A stretch of DNA of 64,000 nt, from positions 124,001-188,000 of the forward strand of contig JAGKQI010000034.1 of NCBI GenBank assembly GCA_018806915.1, in the 5' to 3' direction. The stretch is from Phytophthora colocasiae (taxonomy: Eukaryota > Oomycota > Peronosporomycetes > Peronosporales > Peronosporaceae). Shown piece by piece: positions 20,588 through 31,025 of this stretch. The translations under genes and the position numbers were made by a program. Position 1 is the first letter of the stretch; each line of letters opens with the position of its first letter. The notes under the pieces were generated by a model. That model did not search any database, was not told the DNA's origin, and was given only the letters and a program-made list of their open reading frames with translations.

Positions 20588-23500
20588 ATGCCGCGCAAGC
20601 GCAAGGAGAGAGAAGATCCCCAGTCGTCTCGCACGAGCCGGCGGAGAGCTACTCGGCCCGATGAAATATCTGGTACGCAGACACAACTCTTGCGTCGTTG
20701 GCAGTTCTAATCGAATGCTTGTTCGTAGATGAAGAGTACGAAGTGGAACGTATTATCGATATGAAAATCGTGTCGGGAAAGCCAAAGTATCATGTAAAAT
20801 GGAAGGGTTACAATGACACTACATGGGAGCCGGAATCCAATCTTACGTGCCCCAGGCTTCTGCAACAATTTAACGAAGAGCAGCTAAAACGTGCCCGTGC
20901 TTCCAAGAAGAAAGCTGCGAGCCCGAAAGCGACAGCAAGCTCCGAGAGCTCCGTGAAACGGAAAGCGTCAAAAGGTAGCTAATGATATTGTCTTCGAGTG
21001 CATTATTCTCTGACTGAACTGTTGGTCACCGGTGATAATGTACAGGTACTTCTCAGGAGAAAGAGTACGAAGTGGAAGCAATCCTTCGAGAGAGATTTCG
21101 TTTTGGATTACCTCATTACCTAGTCAAATGGAAAGGGTATACGGAGTGCAGTTGGATCGCTGGATCAAACATGAACTGTCCCGAAGTCCTGGCGGCATTT
21201 CGACGTCGTCAACAGAAAGCTCATCCAGCGGCAGAGTATACAGGTTTCTGTTGCCAATGTCACAGAAAACCACAGTACAACCAATTCTACAACTGTCCCG
21301 GTGGCCACCCCAACTGATATAAACCAAGACGCACGGACATTAGATCCTCTCCAAACAGAATCGACAGATCTCAACGGATTGTCAGCAATGCAGACGAATT
21401 ACGGGGAGTTCAAGAAAACTCGAACCCCAATTATGAATTTGATTTTCCTGATTATCGGGAGGAAAACACCAACGACGAGGAGACCAAGGTAGACGAAGAA
21501 GCGAGGAGTGAAACTAATTCGAGCAACCTTTTTCGGAAGAAAAGACCAACGGTCAGCCACAGTAGGCCGAAATCGCTGTTGAAGGCGCCACGGACCCGTC
21601 CATTTCGTATCGATGTAGCAAATGAAGGCCTTGACGACGATCATGAGTTTTTAGCCTCTGATTATTGCGCTAGTGAGAGTGATGACGGTTCTGACGAAGA
21701 AACCACAGAAAAATATCATCGTCAACGAGGAAGATGACGAAGATGAATTTTCTGTTGAGACTGCTGAGGGAGATTCAGCTGTCGCAGGACCTCAAGATTA
21801 TATAACAGATGAAATGCTGCGGTCTATGTCTATAAACGGTTGGGAGGAGCTGAATGTCGGCGATGGTGTGGACGATACCAATACGGATGGCATGTGTGAT
21901 GTTATGAACGATCCTCCCCATTTACAACAATCAGCAATTGATGCAGCTCGAACGATGAAGCCAACGGATTTATTTTTTATTTTATGCCGAAACGCCTCTG
22001 GAGAGATATCGCGCATGAAACCAATTTGTACGAGCGCCAAACACGCGCTCAACGGTTACAAGCCGCGTCGCTGGTCATAAATGCCAAGACGAATGATCAA
22101 GCTTTGCGAAGCAAGTTGTACCGAGAGAAAGAACGAGCCCTGGATTCGTTCAAGGAGATTTCCGCAGCGGAAATAACGCATTTCTTGGCGTTGATCATTT
22201 CGAGAGCTGTTTGCCCTATTAAAGCCCGTATGGAAGATCATTGGAAAACCCAGGCGCGTGGGGCAATTCCCGCCGGGACATGGTCACCATTCATGCCTCG
22301 ACTGCGTTTTAAGGAGATTAACAGGTACGAACGTGCGCTCAGAACTGGATTATGAATTGCCGGTATAAATGATGAGACAACGTTGACATTTTACCTGGTG
22401 TGTGTACTGTACTAATAGAGACGTGTTGGTAGGTTCATCCACTTCACAGACAACGAGGACCCACGAGCAAAATCCGATCGGGCATGGAAAATTAGAAGTG
22501 TAATTGATACTCTCCAAGATACGTTTAAGGGTGCGATGGAGCTAGGGCGTTGGGTTGCGTTCGATGAAATGGTTATCCCGTCAAGGAGTTCGCGGAATAC
22601 TATTCGTGTTTTTTCTGAAGAATAAGCCGCACAAGTACGGGACAAAGCTGTTCGCAGTTTGCTGTGGCGAAACCCACTACTGCTCCAGGTACAGAATGAT
22701 ACTGTTTAGGTGTATGTCAAGCAGATGTCATTTACTTAGATCTTTTGTGCGTCTTTATCACAGATTCGAAGTCTATTGTGGCAAGAAGCAAGATAGTCAA
22801 TTTGTTGACACGAGAAGTGGGCCAATGGCTGTCGTCCGTAACTTGAAGGCCCTGTGGGAACAGCGTCGAGTAGATCGCTCGAAGAAAAGAATCGTTGTTA
22901 CGGACCGAGAATACTCATCAGTATCGCTTAGTTTTCGCCTGATGGACATGGGGTATTACAATATCGGAACAGTGTCCACGAGTCGGCTTGGTTTTGTGGA
23001 GAATTTCAAGACAAAAAAAAGAGCCAATCACGCAATATGCCTCGAGGGTCCTACAAGCTTGCAAGAAACACCACAAACGGAGTATTGTACGCATCAAAGT
23101 GGGTAGACTCAAAATTTGTTATTTTCTGGCCACTGGAGTCTCGGCGAAAAGGTCGTCTGTACAACGAAAGCAAAGGGACGGTACGTACGCTACTATTCCG
23201 TGTCCGGAGTTTGTTGTGAATTACAACAAGTACATGGGTGGCGTTGATAATCACGACCAATTACGCCTGCAACGGTGAGTTTAATGTAGAGCAGTGCTTA
23301 TTTCATTTTTACTGACATGAGGTACTGTATGTGGTTGGTTTAGTTACTCTGTTCAAATGGTCATGCGCGCCAAAAAGTACTACAAGAATCTTTTTTACGG
23401 GCTTCTTGACATTGCGATCATCAACGCATTCATTGTACACCGTCTATACGCAAAGTCCATCGAAGAGAAACCGCTTTCACACTCGAACTTCCTGATCCAA

Positions 23501-24289
23501 CTCCACGAGGAGCTCCTAGGTCTCCAAGACCAAGATTTCTTGGAAACTGAACACATTACTGAAGAAGTTGTTGCAGTGGATGACTCAAGGGACCGGTCGG
23601 CTTCGATTGCTACTGCCTACGCTATTGCTAGCTCGAGTCATCGAGTGTTGGTGTCAACAGATAAAACTGCGGGTGGGAAATTCAAGTTTCGCGTCTGCAA
23701 AGTTTGTTCCATCATGTGCCGTACAACTTCAGATGGAAGGCGTCGATTGGCAGGAACAACGCGCCATTACTGTCAGCAGTGTTCCTCCGATCGCGGGAGA
23801 CTGTTTTTATGAACAAAAGCACGGCATGTGACTGATGGAAATTCGGTGTCTTGCTTTAATATTTGGCATTCGAACTGGAAGAATGGAAGGAATATTCCGC
23901 AACTGGAGAAGAGAGGGGGTATTCGAATTCGCCGTTCGACAGAGGAGTTACCAAACGATTCAATTGCTGCCACGGTTGAGCCACCCGAGGTAAGCTCGCG
24001 ACGGAGGAATTTGAGCTTTCAGGAGCTTCTCTTGTGTGAGACTCCAGTTGTTGGAAGTCCAACCCATTTTCAAAGTACAGAGGCACAGCAAATTCAAGTT
24101 TCATCAAGTCACGATGATCAGCTCGGAGCCGATAGGGACGGCCTGGTTGGTAGGAGTCACGATGCCCCAGAAGGAGCTGACGGGGGTCCTGACAATTACG
24201 ATCAAGAATTTTACGACAATGATGGGGCGCAAGCTCCAGAAGGCGTGGGGGCTGACAACATGGACAACCTAGCTAGTGAAAACAACTAG
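20588..24289 (+). pseudogene. piggyBac-type transposase with two N-terminal chromodomains, frame-broken
   Basis: Exon 1 (20588-20672) splices in phase to 20729. Chromodomain 1 is [20 protein letters not shown]...[15 protein letters not shown]; a 71-nt phase-1 intron (ending 21044-21046 CAG) leads to chromodomain 2, KEYEVEAILRERFRFGLPHY...WKGYTECSWIAGSNM. The same frame runs on, past one TGA at 21318, into an acidic linker and then the DDE_Tnp_1_7 core: WVAFDEMVIPSRS (first Asp), KRIVVTDREYSS (second Asp) and NYNKYMGGVDNHDQLR (third Asp), then KKYYKNLFYGLLDIAIINAFI and a Cys/His-rich tail (VCKVCS...HYCQQCSS). At least five frame shifts (near 21715, 21970, 22610, 23015 and 23808) sit mostly in A or T runs. 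Introns at ~22326-22430, 22690-22763 and 23274-23342 are plausible. The tail to 24289 is Asp/Glu/Gly-rich. Confidence 0.82.
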
Positions 24290-24384
24290 TTGCCATTGCA
24301 TGGAATATCCGCGTGCTCGACCTCGATCATTTAGGATTTTTCTCCGTTTCGCTGAAGACTCTTAAAGCCTCCCCTTACCTCAAG

Positions 24385-24748
24385 ATGAGCGCCCTGACTC
24401 CAGTCGCCACTTCGGAGAAGAAGAGCGGCGCCGTTTCGTTCTTCATGGACCTGGCTGCCGGCGGTATCTCCAAGACCGTCGTGGCCTCCATCGAGCGTGT
24501 CAAGCTGCTTCTGCAGTGCTTCGTCGCAGATTAACCGAACAAGGGCATCGTGGACTGCTTCGTGCGTGTGTCCAAGGAGCAGGGCACCCAGGCCCTGAAC
24601 TTTGCCTTAAAGGACAAGTTCATAAGCTCTTCATTACGGTGTAACCAAGGACCAGTTCTGGCGTTTCTTCAAGGGCAACCTGGCTTCGCGGTGCCCGCTC
24701 GCCGCTCTTCGTGTACCCGCTTGACTTTGCCCGTACCCGTCTCGTAGC
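24385..24748 (+). pseudogene. ADP/ATP carrier pseudogene with internal deletions
   Basis: Starts MSALTPVATSEKKSGAVSFF and continues FMDLAAGGISKTVVASIERVKLLLQ, the first helix and PxE/DxxK-type signature of the mitochondrial ADP/ATP translocase (here S replaces P in the signature). After KLLLQ the frame jumps to a stop (24532-24534), then NKGIVDCFVRVSKEQGTQALNFALKDKF, which omits segments between the repeats of a normal carrier. The remnant ends near 24748 with residues from around helix 3. The ~70 bp upstream looks like native 5' leader, so this is more likely a deleted genomic copy than a processed one. Confidence 0.8.
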
Positions 24749-24872
24749 TCTTGAGGTTTAGTCAATGGTGGCGCAATATTGAGTTGTGAGATAAATAATT
24801 CGTACTTAGTGAATAAATGATGTCAAATTCTTTGGTATGTTTTTTGTTGCGTGTGATTTCCATTGAAAGACG

Positions 24873-26357
24873 ATGGTGAAGACGCGTGCGGGGAAAAGGA
24901 AAACCAAGGTCGCTCTGGTTAAGGATGGGCAAACCGAGAGAACTGCGCATACGAGGCAGTTACTGTCGGTGGCAGCACAAACGAATTCGTTAGTCGTCCC
25001 GGCCAAAACGCAGGAGAATCAGTCGGCCAAGAGCAAGTCGTCAACCAAGGGCAAGCCTTCATCTAAGAAACGAAAGGGGAATATTACTGAGTCCTCGGAT
25101 GGATCTAGCAAGCGACCAAAACCGACAGGCCAAGATACTGAAGTTTCTGTACAGGATGTTGATGCTGCTGAACCGGAGGAGGCAGAAGGCCAAGAGGTTC
25201 CCATCAAATTCCTGAAGGAAGCTTGCGATGAAATGAGGAGAGCTTGCAACGAGGAGTACCAAGGAGATAAGCGGCAATGCGAGCGGCGCACGAAAGCACA
25301 GCCGTACACTTTGGCAAACTATCAGAAGCGCTTGTGGGTAGAACGGTATCTCGCCGCACGAAATAGATGCGAAAAGGTGGATTACAATGATTTAGCGACC
25401 AAAATTCAGTTCAAGGCCTTCAAGAGCGAACCAGCAGAGCTCAAGAAGCACCACCAGTCTCTGCTCAAGGAAGTATATGCAGGGTATCTCAAGGTGTTGG
25501 AAAATAAGAAAAACAAGGCTAATGCAGATCCCAGCGCAGGCCTAAGAGAACTCGTGGCGTCAAGCAATGCCTCGTTGGTCACGAAGATACAGGAGCTTTT
25601 GAGCGAGGGCCACGAAGAAACTAAGAAAGAGCTGAGACGTGCAATTCGGGAGGAAAGAGAGATAAGCCAAGCAGCGAAGCCACTTGCTACTGGAAAGATA
25701 GGGAAGGAGTCGAGTTTAGACCAAGTTCAAGCAGTAGCGGCAAATTTACCGACTCTCGTGTGTGACACTGAAGAGGAGAAGCAGACTTTACGGGCGGAGT
25801 TTGATTTGATCTACCGCAAGATCTCCGTCTCGCTGTCTGCTGCATCCGAGAGGAAGTTGAAGGACTTGGAGACAAGCCACGTATCCAAGTTGGAGGATCT
25901 CAAGGCGAGACACTTGGAAGCTGAGGAAAAAATTCAAGAACTAGTGCGGGAACTGGATGAGGAGAAGTTGAACTCCACTACGCTTCGAGAAGAACTAGAG
26001 GCTCAGCGCAAGACTTCCACTGGTCGACGAGGTGACAAAGGTAAGCAGAAAAAATTGGAGGAGGCACTCAGAAACAAAACAGCCGAATTAGCAGGAGAGA
26101 AGGCGATATCAAGCAGCTACCAGAAGAAAGTAAAATATCTGGAGACAGCACTGAATGCGGCGAGAGCGAAGATTGAAGAGCAAGACGAAGAGCTGGAAGC
26201 GGCCGTACGGCAAATCAACACGAAAGGCAAGGAAGTGAAATCTGTCAGCAGTACGATAAGAAAGAAGGACAAGAAAGGCAGAGGAAGCATGGGTGAAGTC
26301 AAAAGAACTAATGCTAAAGGGGGGGGTAACGAAGAAGTTGCAGGGAACAACTTGTGA
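24873..26357 (+). CDS. Lys/Glu-rich coiled-coil protein, nuclear-like
   Basis: Intact 494-residue single-exon frame. Residues 1-75 are very basic, with several NLS-like clusters (RAGKRKTK, KKRKGN). Residues 110-210 are a helical region (FLKEACDEMRRACNEEYQGDKRQCERR..., RLWVERYLAARNRCEKVDYNDLATKIQFKAF). Residues about 300-455 form a long heptad coiled coil (ASERKLKDLETSHVSKLEDL..., KVKYLETALNAARAKIEEQDEELEAA). The last 40 residues are basic and Gly-rich. No enzyme motif and no family recognised; an element-encoded protein is possible because transposon remnants surround it. Confidence 0.65.
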   Translation: MVKTRAGKRKTKVALVKDGQTERTAHTRQLLSVAAQTNSLVVPAKTQENQSAKSKSSTKGKPSSKKRKGNITESSDGSSKRPKPTGQDTEVSVQDVDAAEPEEAEGQEVPIKFLKEACDEMRRACNEEYQGDKRQCERRTKAQPYTLANYQKRLWVERYLAARNRCEKVDYNDLATKIQFKAFKSEPAELKKHHQSLLKEVYAGYLKVLENKKNKANADPSAGLRELVASSNASLVTKIQELLSEGHEETKKELRRAIREEREISQAAKPLATGKIGKESSLDQVQAVAANLPTLVCDTEEEKQTLRAEFDLIYRKISVSLSAASERKLKDLETSHVSKLEDLKARHLEAEEKIQELVRELDEEKLNSTTLREELEAQRKTSTGRRGDKGKQKKLEEALRNKTAELAGEKAISSSYQKKVKYLETALNAARAKIEEQDEELEAAVRQINTKGKEVKSVSSTIRKKDKKGRGSMGEVKRTNAKGGGNEEVAGNNL

Positions 26358-26633
26358 AATTTAAAGGAAGAGAATAACGAACAGTCAAACGACTTCAACA
26401 ACCGTGTTTCATTATGTGTTGAAGTAAACTGTGGTGCAATGTTGGTATGTGTCGGGTGTTCTGGTATTGAGCTCGAAGTTTAAGTCCTTGCTAGCTAGCC
26501 GCTCTAAGCACTCTTGCACCAGCACCTATTTGTCCTACTGACCCGTTATCGACAGCACGATGCAGCCCTCATTGCCATTGTCGCGAAGTTGCCTCTCCAT
26601 CTTGTCATGCTTCCACTCGAAGTCCTTGTGGCT
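26358..26633. other. Intergenic between convergent genes
   Basis: About 275 bp; no feature recognised beyond presumed 3' flanks. Confidence 0.4.
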
Positions 26634-27617
26634 TTAAGTTTCTTCGACTGCGACTGGTCTCGCTCGTCTAATGTACAAGTGTAGCTCTCGGAGTGAATTC
26701 CCGAATGTCATTTGAACATGAAGTGTTTTCAGAAGCTCCCATCGAATACAAAAAGGGCTAGAGCATGAATGTCGATGGCGTGGACATACCAGCGTCGTTA
26801 ATCCCACCAGGCGAAGATGAGGTAATACCACACACATGTTGATAACCGCCAACACGGCATCTTCTTCAAACACGGTGTCATGACAGTACAAAACAGTAGC
26901 GGAGTTGATTAGCGAGCCAGGTCGACTTGACGATAATTTTTTTCCAGCGCACACAACAGCTTTGTTGCTTTCCTTAAACCCACGGATGTCTCCGGCGACA
27001 ACACAGATCTTTTGCAAATGCGGAAGGTCCACAACTGCTGACGCGATTAGTTTCATCCCTTTTGCTACCAAGTTGTCTTGAATCTCAATGCCCACCACGC
27101 AAGACGCCCGAGTTTGTAACGCAATCTGGACGAGAACGTTCCCGATACCAGATCCAGCGTCGAGAAACACATCGCCCTCTTGAAAGGCTGCTTCAGTTAT
27201 AAAACTGGATACTGCTACCATCGTGATCTCCCCAGCATTTAGCTGACGCTTATTGGCACGTACATCGCGCCTAGTCAACACACGAAAAAGCCTTTCTGTG
27301 GCGTTGTACGTGTCTTCGGGAGACAACGGTACCATCAATTGCTCTGTAATTCCGGGCGTACTATCCGCTTGTTGGACTCGTTGGCTCTTGCTATTTTGTT
27401 GGAGTGACTTCCGAAAGAATCGCTGCGGAAATTGCAACACGTCAGTTCCTAGTCGTCGCTTGAGCGTCTTGATACGTTGCTGAAGCTTCTCTGGGCTCCA
27501 TTTCTGTGGTCTCATCTTTTCTGCCACTAACGACCACTTGACGCGGCGTCCAGATTTCACGTACGTCGCTGCTAGCTGGACGAGCTGGCGATCTTCTTCA
27601 TCAGAAAAATCTGCCAT
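26634..27617 (-). CDS. DOT1-like methyltransferase-fold protein with SANT-like N-terminus
   Basis: A 327-residue intact frame. Residues 1-55 are Myb/SANT-like (DEEDRQLVQLAATYVKSGRRVKWSLVAEKMRP...). Residues about 145-190 carry the DOT1-class SAM-binding motif (VFLDAGSGIGNVLVQIALQT...CVVGIEIQDNLVAKG), equivalent to the DxGSGxGxxxxQxA loop of H3K79 methyltransferases. The later part (SATVLYCHDTVFEEDAVLAVINMCVVLPHLRLVGLT) matches the following strands. The canonical DOT1 NN[FY]xF-like substrate loop is not obvious (VLYCHDTVF in its place), so activity on histone H3 is uncertain. It would act in the nucleus. Confidence 0.72.
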   Translation of the reverse strand: MADFSDEEDRQLVQLAATYVKSGRRVKWSLVAEKMRPQKWSPEKLQQRIKTLKRRLGTDVLQFPQRFFRKSLQQNSKSQRVQQADSTPGITEQLMVPLSPEDTYNATERLFRVLTRRDVRANKRQLNAGEITMVAVSSFITEAAFQEGDVFLDAGSGIGNVLVQIALQTRASCVVGIEIQDNLVAKGMKLIASAVVDLPHLQKICVVAGDIRGFKESNKAVVCAGKKLSSSRPGSLINSATVLYCHDTVFEEDAVLAVINMCVVLPHLRLVGLTTLVCPRHRHSCSSPFCIRWELLKTLHVQMTFGNSLRELHLYIRRARPVAVEET

Positions 27618-27860
27618 TCTCTTTCACAAGTTCACAAGGCCCCGTTTGACTAGAATTTGTATACCATACGATCTGTAGTCATTACTGGCACTTAAGCCAA
27701 GGTTTCGCCACAGTTGACCCATTCCATTTCTACATGTATGCTCACTGATGAACCAATATGTATTGAGCCGTTTATCCGTCACTTTGAGCCAGGGAAACTA
27801 ACCTCGCTGGCGACTAACGCCAGACCCCCAGTAGTCCTGCCACCGGTTGCCCACTTTCTC

Positions 27861-28346
27861 CTACACGAAACCGCTTTTATAGCTATCGACTTTGTGTCGC
27901 GGCTCAGCAGGGGTCTCGGATTTGGCTTCCGTCTGCAGATACTCAAGAAGTACTCGATCAACGGTTTCTACCTCCATAAAATCCTTGATCTGCTGGCAAA
28001 ACAAGGCAGCATTTGTCTGCAGGTTGCTCATTGCAACTGGTGTCGATACAAATATCTTGGCTCGTACACGCGGCCCTGAACGGTACATCCTTCGGATTGC
28101 AGTCCAGCCCGAAGTAGACGTGTGCATCTCGTTCCACTTGCTCCAAGTAAACGTTCCGTAGTCAATTGACACAGCAATTGTCGGGAAAGTGATAATTCCA
28201 AACAGCAGAACCGAAAAGATCCAGGGATATCGAGCCATTGGACGCCACCTCCGAGTGTATTGACTACGAGCCGAATCATTCTGTTCGTCTAACTGCCGTC
28301 GACGGCTGCAGATGCCGAAGAACGGCTGTCTTGTACGTGATGCCAT
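27861..28346 (-). CDS. Hypothetical protein with one transmembrane helix
   Basis: 161-residue frame with a basic N-terminus, then YPWIFSVLLFGIITFPTIAVSI at about residues 39-60 as a membrane anchor, followed by a soluble domain (SKWNEMHTSTSGWTAIRRMYRSGPRVRAKIFVSTPVAMSNLQTNAALFCQQIKDFMEVETVDRVLLEYL). No family recognised. The topology suggests a short cytosolic N-terminus and an extracytosolic domain. It may be a real small gene or the start of a truncated one. Confidence 0.5.
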   Translation of the reverse strand: MASRTRQPFFGICSRRRQLDEQNDSARSQYTRRWRPMARYPWIFSVLLFGIITFPTIAVSIDYGTFTWSKWNEMHTSTSGWTAIRRMYRSGPRVRAKIFVSTPVAMSNLQTNAALFCQQIKDFMEVETVDRVLLEYLQTEAKSETPAEPRHKVDSYKSGFV

Positions 28347-28408
28347 CGCAAGATTGGGTATCTGCGTCGTTTCAAAGCTTGTAGATCCCTTTGCCGGGGC
28401 TCTTCACT

Positions 28409-29380
28409 CTACGCTACACTTGGATTGAGGAGTCGGTCGAACTTTGCCTCTAGCTGCTGCTCAGGAGACAGAATACCCTGCTTCTCAAGCTCTTTTTTGC
28501 GTTCCTTCTCCTTGGCATTGAGTGCTGCAATACGCCGTTTGTTACGAGTGCTGAGGTCGTCACGCACTACCCGCTTCATGCGCTTGAAAATCTCTGGCAC
28601 TGAGTGGGAATGGAGAAAGCGCAGTAGATCACTCTTAGGAGCGTAGTGTTCTCCCAGTACGTTGCGTCCTACATGACAATCAACCATCAATTCAATTCAC
28701 ACAGTACACTCACACGTAGACGTACCCCATAATTGAGCGATACCATGAGTATCGCGACGGAATTCCAGTGGATCTTCTTCCAGCGCTGTGATCTGCAGAT
28801 GTCGAGGCTGGAAAACACCAGTAGTTTCAATAATTTGCTGGACTCAGGCTTTCAAGCTGGTCTTCCAGTCTCCTTTTAGTGACAGCGCTTGATGTCGACG
28901 ATAGAAGCCGCAGTAGATCTGCCTGGACACGAACTGAACTCGTTTGGAGCTTTAACTCTCCATCTTCGTGCGCTTTCTGTCTGCGTTTCAGCGTGAGCTT
29001 CTTCCGTGTAGAGTTCGTATGCATACTGAAATCGTCTGACGCTTGTAGAAGGCGCTCGAAAGGACTGACATCTCGTTCGTACTGGTATATCTCCCATACA
29101 TCCTCTGATACTTCGTCAGCCTTCTCCACCGCTACAACCATACACAGCAACGTGTACGGAGCTTCTCGCCCGCCTCCATCACTTGGAATCGCAGCATCTT
29201 CCAGATACAAATCCAGGAGGGAGTGTCCTTGCCAGTCACCAGCCAACGGATGCCTTCTGCTTACTGCTCTTGCCCTTGATAGCTGGTAGTAGAGAACTGT
29301 ATTATCTAGTTAAGACAGCACGCAAAACGCTTCCGGAAGCATATTTCACAAATTTACCTTGCAATAAAAGGTCGTCAAGC
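28409..29380 (-). CDS. Hypothetical multi-exon protein with one apparent frame break
   Basis: Reading leftwards: GDWQGHSLLDLYLEDAAIPSDGGG...YTLLCMVVAVEKADEVSEDVWEIYQYERDVSPFERLLQAS (29246 to ~28827), a basic helix (KKLTLKRRQKAHEDGELKL), then LEDQLESLSPANY. Beyond the stop a shifted frame continues VFQPRHLQITALEEDPLEFRRDTHGIAQLWG. An intron (GTACGT...CATGTAG, ~28668-28727) joins it to RNVLGEHYAPKSDLLRFLHSHSVPEIFKRMKRVVRDDLS and a charged C-terminus ending at 28409. The true N-terminus lies upstream; a candidate 5' exon (TGRAHFSGLTTFYCK) ends at a GTAAAT donor near 29360. The 28830 break could be a 2-base deletion. No family recognised. Confidence 0.45.
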
Positions 29381-29578
29381 CACTAAAATGTGCCCTGCCA
29401 GTTGCACTCCGCTCTAGTAAATCAACGCTTGGCGACCAATGGCGGCAAGGAAGACCTCTCGCCATGCTCATCACCGTTCCAGGGGAGAAATCCGCAAACG
29501 ACACCTATTGGCTAAAACGACGTGAATATCACTTTAAAGACGAAAGGGCTTCTAACAAGGTTTTTCTCTGAGGTTTTT
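29381..29578. other. Noncoding flank of the hairpin terminus
   Basis: About 200 bp without coding sequence; includes TTCTAACAAGGTTTTTCTCTG, part of which (AAAAAACCTTGT in complement) recurs near 9541 on the other side. Confidence 0.35.
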
Positions 29579-29621
29579 CTTATCCCAGCTTTGCTGGGAT
29601 AACGGTCGCCGGTGGGTTAAG
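29579..29621. repeat. Hairpin terminus, right copy (inverted mate of 9333-9378)
   Basis: CTTATCCCAGC-TTT-GCTGGGATAA followed by CGGTCGCCGGTGGGTTAAG. Exact inverted match to the left copy apart from a 3-nt CTG difference. It abruptly ends the gypsy B RNase H frame. Confidence 0.85.
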
Positions 29622-30464
29622 TCGCAGAGCATTGTCAGGTCCTTTGGTGGCTCCAAGTGGCGCTTGGTGCTTACGCTGTGCTGCCACGATCTCCTCCATC
29701 GAGGGCCAAACGAATCCTTCATCGTCGAGTGGACGTAGAATGTTTGAAACTCTTGGCTTCGTAGCTGCTTTCTGAGATTTTCCCAAACTCCGAGTAAAAC
29801 GCTTCAACCGCACTGCAGTTCTTGGTTGACCAGCCCACCTCGACAGCATATCCGCCCAAACGTTGGAAGTTCCGTCGACGTGCTCGATCACATACCGGTT
29901 CGACATTAGCTTTAACGCCCACCGCAACAGCTTTCCTCGAATGTGCTTCTTGACGCTGGTGTGCGGCGCGAAAACGTGAATCAAGTTACGATGGTCGCAG
30001 AATAGTCGGAACGGACGTGCACGCAACAGTAGGTAGTCCAACTTATCGCATGCCACCACTATTGGATAAGCTTCCTTCTCAATCACTGTCCAGTTTAGCT
30101 GCGCGCCACGGAAAGTCCCGCTCAGACATGTCAACAATTTGTGTTGTTGAGTAGTCACGTCGGTCTTAGCATCGAAGTCTCGCACCTGGGTGACAACGAC
30201 CGCGAATCCGGTATCTGACGCATCGGTAAACACACAAGTCGTTGCCTCGTCATCTGGTAACGCCAACGTAGCAGAAGTAGCTATCAACTCCTTGGCATGG
30301 TCGTACGCAGCCTTCTCTTCAGCCGACAGCTCAACCGAAATGCCAGATGCGACGCGCTTTGTGCGTTTACCATTACTCAGTAGTTCATCAAGTCGCTGTT
30401 GCAGCGGATCTACCGCACGTGCATAGTCCACGATAGATTCCCTCATCCAGTTTGAGGCACAAAG
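29622..30464 (-). pseudogene. Gypsy B RNase H domain
   Basis: ASNWMRESIVDYARAVDPLQQRLDELL..., then VFTDASDTGFAVVVTQV (RNase H first Asp), WTVIEKEAYPIVVACDKLDYLLLRARPFRLFCDHRNL and LMSNRYVIEHVDGTSNVWADMLSRW. This is the standard gypsy RT connection and RNase H order. The frame is open but is cut after GPDNALR at 29622. Confidence 0.88.
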
Positions 30465-30924
30465 TGTAATGGGTCTACCTAGACCTATTCGGTGGCGTAC
30501 ACGCGCGCTTAGGTATATGAGGAAGCGTGCAATTAGAATAGACTTAATTTAAGTATACTTATTTAAATAAGTATAATTAAATCAAATATAACTAAATTAA
30601 ACTGCAAAATACCGTAAAATGAGAACTGTTATTGAATTTGGCATAAGCCAATTATGGACCTCCTAAAACTGTTTGTTATCTATTTCTAAAGGGTCTGCCA
30701 ACGTGTGGTTGGCAGAAACTCTGCTCAGTGATTGGTAGAAATCCGTTACTTTCTACCAATAATATGCACAAATGCACACGAACCATCCAATAATGAGGTT
30801 CGCCCATGTATCCATTGGTGTGTACAGCACACCAAGGTCTGAGGCCCATTTCCAACCTCTAACAGTTATCCTAACTGTTAGAGTTACAAATGGTACAACC
30901 ACTTGTACGTGTAACCACTTTACA
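30465..30924 (-). repeat. Gypsy A 3' LTR
   Basis: 460 bp, TGTAATGGG...CTTTACA as read on the plus strand, aligned with the other LTR at a constant offset of 7,820. Contains perfect hairpins such as CTCTAACAGTTA/TAACTGTTAGAG at 30857-30883. Confidence 0.93.
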
Positions 30925-30934
30925 CCATCCCCCC
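30925..30934 (-). other. Gypsy A polypurine tract
   Basis: GGGGGGATGG on the minus strand directly inside the 3' LTR, the expected plus-strand priming site. Confidence 0.75.
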
Positions 30935-31025
30935 GTTAAGATTCGACGCATCGGTCTCGATACGTCAATCAACAGAACTTGACAAGACCGTCAAGTTCCC
31001 GAGAGAAATCCGAGTTCATTTCGCA

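Noticed and set aside
9333..29621. A single 20-kb element with terminal inverted repeats, stated as fact
   Set aside because: Outer flanks are different retrotransposons and show no shared target duplication; kept only as a hypothesis.
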